Assembly (NCBI GenBank): GCA_023260815.1
Contig: JALQUE010000035.1
Location: forward strand, 1 to 10,410
Length of the DNA: 10,410 nt
Source: Roseovarius sp.
GTDB taxonomy: Bacteria; Pseudomonadota; Alphaproteobacteria; Rhodobacterales; Rhodobacteraceae
Direction: 5' to 3'
The notes beneath the pieces are model-generated. The model searched no databases. It saw only the letters and a program-made list of their open reading frames with translations, and was not told where the DNA came from. The translations under genes and the position numbers were made by a program. Of the stretch, positions 6,647 through 10,410 are shown one piece after another (the stretch's first letter is position 1; each line of letters starts with the position of its first letter).

Positions 6647-7974
6647 TGGGTCACCTCGGGTGCTTTCAGCCAACCGGTTACCGATTTATCGCGGTCGAAC
6701 ACGTCGCGTGCGGCCGCGACGATATCCTCGGCGGTCACAGCCTGCAGGATTTCTGGCCACGCCTGAACATCCTCTACGGTCAGACCTTGGGTCAGGGCGC
6801 GGCCATACCGGTTGGCCAGCTGGCCCACATCGTCCCGTGCATAGATCTGCGAGGCACGCACCTGCATCTTGATCCGCTCAAGCTGTTCGGGATCGACGCC
6901 GGTTTGAAGGAAGCTGGCGATCACCTCGTCCATCGCGTCCTCTGCCTGCTGAAGGGTGACGCCCGGTGCGGGAACAACGACCATCGTAAAGGTCGTATCA
7001 TCCAGCGCCGTGCCCCAGTAATACGCCGCGGCATTGACGGCCCGCTGTGTTTCGAACTGCAACTTTTCGGCCATCAGCGACGTGGTTCCGCCGCCCAGAA
7101 TTTCCGCCAGAAGGGTCAGCGCCGCTGCATCTTCCTGTGCGCCGCTGTCACGTTCGGGGGCAAGGTAGGATCTGGTGACATAGGGTTGCGCCACCCGGGG
7201 ATCCTCGAAGATCATCCGACGCTCTGCCATCTGGCGTGGTTCCTGGGGGCGGCTACGCTCGGGCAGGTCAGGGTTTGCGGGTATCTTGCCATAATGCTGT
7301 TCGGCCAGTGTCCGCACCTCATCGGGTTGCACATCCCCGGCGACGATCAGAATGGCATTGTTGGGCGCGTAATATGTTTTGTAAAAATCCAGCGCATCCT
7401 CCATGCCGAGATTGGACATCTCGTGCTGCCACCCGATGATCGGATCGCCGTAGGGATGATTGAGATACTGGAGCGCGCTTTTCTGTTCCCGGAACAGCGC
7501 TGCAGGGTTGTTTTCAACCCGCTGGTTGCGTTCTTCGATGATGACATTCAGTTCTGTGGCAATGTCTTCTTCGGTCAGACGCAGGTTGACCATGCGGTCA
7601 CTTTCCATCTGCATCATCAGCCCCAGGCGGTCGGCGGCGATACGTTGGAAATACGCGGTGTAATCATAGCTGGTGAAGGCGTTATCCGAGCCGCCGTTCT
7701 TTGCCACGGTCGCCGAAAATTCGCCCGGTTCCAGCGTATCCGTGCCTTTGAACAGCAGGTGTTCAAGATAATGCGCAATGCCCGACGTGCCCGGCGGCTC
7801 GTCCGATGATCCTGCGCGATACCAGACCATATGCACGACGACGGGCGCGCGATGGTCTTCGATCACAACGACATCCATGCCGTTATCAAGAGTAAACGAG
7901 GTGACCTGATCTTGGGCGACCGCCGGAAAAGCGGCTCCAATGATGAGGCTTAAACAGGCAATGAACTGGCGCAT
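6643..7974 (-). CDS. M16-family zinc metallopeptidase (catalytic subunit), periplasmic
   Basis: A 443-residue M16 protein with a signal peptide (MRQ, then a hydrophobic stretch to about Ala20, AVA before QDQ). The inverted zinc motif HYLEH is at residues 68-72, and NVIIEER at 143-149 supplies the third ligand, probably Glu148. NPAALFREQ at 156-164 and YGDPIIGW further on are usual M16 core features. The C-terminal half lacks the RGLxY motif: the matching stretch reads QFETQRAVNAAAYYWG. That loss is complementary to its neighbour, which has RGLTY but no zinc site, and their genes overlap by 4 bp, so equal synthesis and a heterodimer are likely. The M16 fold encloses and cuts peptides of limited size; in the periplasm it would clear peptides or misfolded fragments. 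Start ATG 7974 has GGAG 7 bases upstream (7982-7985). A spacer of 91 bp separates it from the lipoprotein gene. Confidence 0.92.
   Translation of the reverse strand: MRQFIACLSLIIGAAFPAVAQDQVTSFTLDNGMDVVVIEDHRAPVVVHMVWYRAGSSDEPPGTSGIAHYLEHLLFKGTDTLEPGEFSATVAKNGGSDNAFTSYDYTAYFQRIAADRLGLMMQMESDRMVNLRLTEEDIATELNVIIEERNQRVENNPAALFREQKSALQYLNHPYGDPIIGWQHEMSNLGMEDALDFYKTYYAPNNAILIVAGDVQPDEVRTLAEQHYGKIPANPDLPERSRPQEPRQMAERRMIFEDPRVAQPYVTRSYLAPERDSGAQEDAAALTLLAEILGGGTTSLMAEKLQFETQRAVNAAAYYWGTALDDTTFTMVVVPAPGVTLQQAEDAMDEVIASFLQTGVDPEQLERIKMQVRASQIYARDDVGQLANRYGRALTQGLTVEDVQAWPEILQAVTAEDIVAAARDVFDRDKSVTGWLKAPEVTQ
6652..6657 (-). promoter_or_regulatory. Ribosome site fixing the start of the second M16 gene
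   Basis: GAGGTG on the minus strand lies 5 bases before ATG 6646, inside the last codons of the upstream M16 gene. It decides for the start at 6646, where a signal peptide begins, against the longer frame from 6673. Confidence 0.7.
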
Positions 7975-8008
7975 GCAGCGTCTCCGTTTCCCTGCGGGTG
8001 TTGCGAAG

Positions 8009-8048
8009 TAGATACGGCGACGCGACGGCTATTCAAGCGTCCTGACGC
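8009..8048 (-). promoter_or_regulatory. Spacer between lipoprotein and M16 genes: small hairpin and weak promoter-like pair
   Basis: On the minus strand, GCGTCAGGACGC (8037-8048) is a 5-bp perfect hairpin 17 bases after the lipoprotein stop, followed at once by TTGAAT (8031-8036) and, 16 bases on, TATCTA (8009-8014). The hexamers could be a weak -35/-10 that starts a separate M16 transcript; the -10 match is poor (three of six). No T-run follows the hairpin, so read-through from lspA is also possible. Confidence 0.25.
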
Positions 8049-8065
8049 GGATGTGAGCCAAAGCG

Positions 8066-8593
8066 TCAGTCGGACTCCGGGGGTGCGTTTGGCGTTTCGA
8101 CTCCGCTCCGCCGCATACGCTCTTCTTCGGCATACGAATCCAGCCACTGATCTTTGTACGCGTCCGTGTAATCGTCCGTCGGCCCGAGACTCAGAATATT
8201 GATGCGCCCGTAACTGCTTCGGATTTGTTGATCTTCTGCCGCCAGCGTCTCGCGGATAGCAGGTTGAGTCCCGTTCCGCGTTGCGTGACGCAGCAAGGCT
8301 GACTCCGATGCCGCAGGGGCCGTGGCGGACAGGGCGGCGGGGTTTCCGCCAAGCGCGGCCACGCCATCAGCCTTGGGATTCTGATCCGTCAGGTTCCCGG
8401 CGCCCGGTGTCGGCGTTGGCAGCGCGGCGAAGTCTTCAGGCGTCTGAAGGGGTTTGGAGGGCAGAACCGAAAACTCATCCGGCCCGGCACCTGTGCTGGT
8501 AATCCGGCTAAGTGTCACGTCTTCACCGCGGTTGCCGCAGGCGGCCAACAGGCACAGAGTGACGATCAAAACTGAACTGCGCGGCAAGATCAT
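8066..8593 (-). CDS. Small outer-membrane lipoprotein, DUF3035 family (BamF-like)
   Basis: A 175-residue lipoprotein: a positively charged MILPRSS start, hydrophobic stretch, then lipobox LLAAC with Cys19 as the lipidated residue. The residue after Cys is Gly, not Asp, which fits sorting to the outer membrane. The conserved part is PDEFSVLPSKPLQTPEDFAALP (about residues 38-59, proline-rich), then GAGNLTDQNPKADGVAALGG; the rest is low-complexity, Ala/Pro-rich and probably unstructured. I recognise the DUF3035 pattern, which is linked to BamF, an alphaproteobacterial accessory of the beta-barrel assembly machine described in Caulobacter; identity with that protein is inferred. Start ATG 8593 is chosen because AAGGAG lies 7 bases upstream (8601-8606) and the signal peptide begins there; a longer frame to 8731 would overlap lspA. 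It directly follows lspA, the enzyme that would mature it. Confidence 0.82.
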   Translation of the reverse strand: MILPRSSVLIVTLCLLAACGNRGEDVTLSRITSTGAGPDEFSVLPSKPLQTPEDFAALPTPTPGAGNLTDQNPKADGVAALGGNPAALSATAPAASESALLRHATRNGTQPAIRETLAAEDQQIRSSYGRINILSLGPTDDYTDAYKDQWLDSYAEEERMRRSGVETPNAPPESD

Positions 8594-8645
8594 TGCCAGT
8601 CTCCTTGGATGTCGCCGCCAGATGTATCGCATCCTGAGCCCGAGG

Positions 8646-9119
8646 TCACGAGGCGTTTTTCTCGGACGGCGTGAACAGCACCAGCCCGATTGCCCCGGCG
8701 AAAACCGAGATGTCTGCGACGTTGAAGGCATAGGGATTGTTGATCCCGCAACAGGACATGTTCAGGAAGTCCGCAACCGCGCCATAGATGATCCGGTCGA
8801 TCACATTACCAATGGCTCCGCCCACCAGCAGCCCGGCCGAAACCGCTTGCCAGCGGCCACCCGGTTCCCGATGGACCCACCACAGCACCCCGCCGGAAAT
8901 GAACAACGCCACAAGGATCAGCGCCCACCGCGTTGTCGCATTGTCTTGCGACAGCAGGCCGAAATTTATGCCGTAATTCCAAGCCATGCGCAGGTTCAGG
9001 TAAGGTGGAAACACATCGATCGCACCGACCTGTGCAAGGTTGAGGCCATGCACGATCCAGTACTTGGTCACCTGATCCAGAACGAAGATGCAGATCGCCA
9101 CCCAGAAAACCAAACGCAT
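8646..9119 (-). CDS. lspA: Lipoprotein signal peptidase LspA (signal peptidase II)
   Basis: A 157-residue inner-membrane aspartyl protease that cuts prolipoprotein signal peptides before the lipidated Cys. Four membrane helices are visible (about residues 3-20, 62-82, 92-112, 132-150). Motifs in order: DQVTKYW at 15-21, NYGINFGLL at 48-56 (the N-x-G-x-x-F/A-G-x-L region), GGAIGNVIDR at 100-109, VADFLN at 115-120 and FNVAD at 132-136. Asp117 and Asp136 are the catalytic pair; their 19-residue spacing equals D124/D143 of the E. coli enzyme. Start ATG 9119 has AGAGG 7 bases upstream; an in-frame TTG at 9134 that overlaps the purH stop has no ribosome site. It lies 11 bp after purH and 52 bp before the lipoprotein gene, so it is in an operon with both. 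A Cys-Cys pair (123-124) sits between the two catalytic aspartates. Confidence 0.96.
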   Translation of the reverse strand: MRLVFWVAICIFVLDQVTKYWIVHGLNLAQVGAIDVFPPYLNLRMAWNYGINFGLLSQDNATTRWALILVALFISGGVLWWVHREPGGRWQAVSAGLLVGGAIGNVIDRIIYGAVADFLNMSCCGINNPYAFNVADISVFAGAIGLVLFTPSEKNAS

Positions 9120-9126
9120 CAGGGAT

Positions 9127-9132
9127 CCTCTC
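9127..9132 (-). promoter_or_regulatory. Ribosome site fixing the lspA start
   Basis: GAGAGG on the minus strand overlaps the purH stop codon and lies 7 bases before ATG 9119 of lspA, deciding for that start and indicating translation linked to the end of purH. Confidence 0.65.
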
Positions 9133-10410
9133 AATGCCGGAAGTGGCGCATGCCGGTCATGATCATGGCAAGACCGGCCTCATCGGCGGCGGCGATCACC
9201 TCGTCGTCGCGCATCGAACCGCCGGGCTGGATCACCGCCGTGGCCCCGGCCTCGGCGGCGGTCAGCAGGCCGTCGGCGAACGGGAAGAACGCGTCCGATG
9301 CGACAACGCTGCCTTGCGTCAGCGGCGCATCAAGACCCAGTGTCGCGGCCATGTCCTCGGCTTTGCGGGCGGCGATCCGACAGCTGTCCACGCGGCTCAT
9401 CTGTCCGGCGCCGACGCCAACGGTGGCCCCGTCGCGGACATAGACGATGGCGTTCGATTTCACATGCTTTGCCACGCGCCACGCAAACAGCATATCAGCC
9501 ATTTCCCGATCTGTCGGCGCGCGCTTGGTCACGACCTTGAGGTCGCTTTCCTGCAAGCGGCCATTGTCCTTGTCCTGCACCAGATATCCACCGGACACCT
9601 GCCGCAACATCAGACCCGCCTCGGAGGGATTGGCCAGACCCGGAGTCGTCAGGAGGCGCAGGTTTTTCTTGCTGGCAAAGACGTCCCTTGCGTCCTGATG
9701 GGCGCCCGGCGCGATCACCACCTCGGTGAAGATCTGGCATATTTCTTCAGCGGTTTCCCGATCCAGCGTCATGTTCAGCGCGATGATCCCACCAAAGGCC
9801 GAGGTGCGGTCACAGTCGAAAGCGCGGGCATAGGCCTCTTTCAAGGTCGCGCCACGGGCCACGCCGCAGGGATTGGCGTGTTTGATGATCGCGCAGGCCG
9901 GGCCGTCCTTGGGAAGAAATTCGCTCACCAGTTCAAAGGCGGCATCGGTGTCGTTGATGTTGTTATAGGATAGCTCTTTGCCCTGATGCTGCTGGGCGGT
10001 CGCAACGCCGGGGCGGCCTGTGCCGTCGGTGTAGAAGGCGGCCGACTGGTGGCTGTTTTCACCGTAGCGCATGGTTTGCTTGTAGGTGCCGCTGAACGAC
10101 CGGCGACGCGGTGTATCCTGCCCGATTGCCCCCGCCATCCAGGTACTGACAGCCGTGTCATAGGCAGCGGTGCGGCCATAGGCGATCTGTGCAAGGCGTT
10201 GGCGCAGCGCCAGCGTGGTTTGGCCGTCGTTAGCGTCCAACTCCGCTAGCAGCGCGTCGTAGTCCTCAACATCCGTGACCACGGTCACAAATGCATGGTT
10301 CTTGGCCGCAGAACGGATCATTGCGGGGCCGCCGATGTCGATATTCTCGATGCAGGTGTCAAAATCCGCGCCTTTGGCGACGGTTTCTTCAAACGGATAA
10401 AGGTTCACAA
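9131..10410 (-). CDS. purH: PurH, bifunctional AICAR transformylase/IMP cyclohydrolase (5' end beyond right edge)
   Basis: The last 425 codons of a protein usually near 525-530 residues; about 100 N-terminal residues lie off the right edge. The visible frame starts inside VNLYPFEETV; the first codon there is GTG and is an internal Val, not a start. The end of the IMP cyclohydrolase domain shows ENIDIGGPAMIRSAAKN (visible residues 21-37); the transformylase domain shows SFSGTYKQTMRYGENSHQ (104-121), catalytic Lys176-His177 in IIKHANPCGVA, and SDAFFPF near the end. It performs the last two steps of purine synthesis: AICAR is formylated with 10-formyl-tetrahydrofolate and the product closes to IMP. 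The stop is TGA at 9131-9133. It is the most upstream gene of the visible minus-strand run and likely shares a transcript with lspA. Confidence 0.97.
   Translation of the reverse strand, partial: VNLYPFEETVAKGADFDTCIENIDIGGPAMIRSAAKNHAFVTVVTDVEDYDALLAELDANDGQTTLALRQRLAQIAYGRTAAYDTAVSTWMAGAIGQDTPRRRSFSGTYKQTMRYGENSHQSAAFYTDGTGRPGVATAQQHQGKELSYNNINDTDAAFELVSEFLPKDGPACAIIKHANPCGVARGATLKEAYARAFDCDRTSAFGGIIALNMTLDRETAEEICQIFTEVVIAPGAHQDARDVFASKKNLRLLTTPGLANPSEAGLMLRQVSGGYLVQDKDNGRLQESDLKVVTKRAPTDREMADMLFAWRVAKHVKSNAIVYVRDGATVGVGAGQMSRVDSCRIAARKAEDMAATLGLDAPLTQGSVVASDAFFPFADGLLTAAEAGATAVIQPGGSMRDDEVIAAADEAGLAMIMTGMRHFRH

Noticed and set aside
6595..7809. Long open frame of 404 codons on the plus strand
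   Set aside because: It lies antisense to the M16 gene with its clear signal peptide and HYLEH motif; its translation shows no recognisable domain and is Arg/Gly/His-rich as expected for a shadow of GC-rich coding DNA.
8594..8731. Longer N-terminus for the DUF3035 lipoprotein starting at 8731
   Set aside because: It would overlap lspA, add an Arg-rich stretch before the signal peptide, and bypass the clear AAGGAG and ATG at 8593.
9120..9134. TTG start for lspA at 9134, overlapping the purH stop
   Set aside because: No ribosome site precedes it, while ATG 9119 has AGAGG at good distance and begins at the usual LspA N-terminus.
8454..9443. Plus-strand frame of 329 codons across the lipoprotein gene, lspA and the purH end
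   Set aside because: It spans three recognised minus-strand genes and shows low-complexity translation without domains.

Overview
The window is about 10.4 kb of GC-rich DNA, densely coding, with no RNA genes, insertion sequences, CRISPR arrays or long repeats that I can see. Protein style and gene order (purH, lspA, a DUF3035/BamF-like lipoprotein, then two M16 peptidases) point to an alphaproteobacterium, most likely of the Rhodobacteraceae/Roseobacter group. This assignment is inferred from family resemblance and synteny, not from a search. Seven of the eight genes lie on the minus strand; only the LysR regulator is on the plus strand.

Left part (1-4143): an inorganic-carbon uptake locus. 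dabB (1635-3185, membrane proton-channel-like subunit) and dabA (1-1631, DUF2309, cut by the left edge) are separated by 3 bp and read leftward. dabA keeps the four zinc ligands known from the Halothiobacillus DabA. A divergent LysR/NhaR-type regulator (3280-4143) shares a 94-bp intergenic region that holds LysR-style inverted repeats, one of them directly against the regulator's start codon. The likely logic is a regulator that controls its own gene and the energy-coupled bicarbonate/CO2 accumulation system.

Middle (4150-5332): a zinc-independent medium-chain dehydrogenase/reductase (quinone oxidoreductase-like), convergent with lysR, followed upstream by a spacer that carries a strong hairpin just after the M16 gene pair and a plausible -10 element.

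Right part (5333-10410): an envelope-oriented run on the minus strand, in transcription order purH (5' end off the right edge), lspA (lipoprotein signal peptidase), a bamF-like small lipoprotein, then two overlapping M16 genes. The first M16 protein has the zinc motif HxxEH; the second has lost it but keeps the RGLxY substrate-side motif, so the two look like halves of one periplasmic heterodimeric protease. LspA would process the neighbouring lipoprotein, which is probably an accessory of the outer-membrane BAM machine. The clearest point of biological interest is the dabAB-lysR locus, which is easily misannotated as complex I subunit L plus a hypothetical protein; it is a known type of system rather than a wholly new one.
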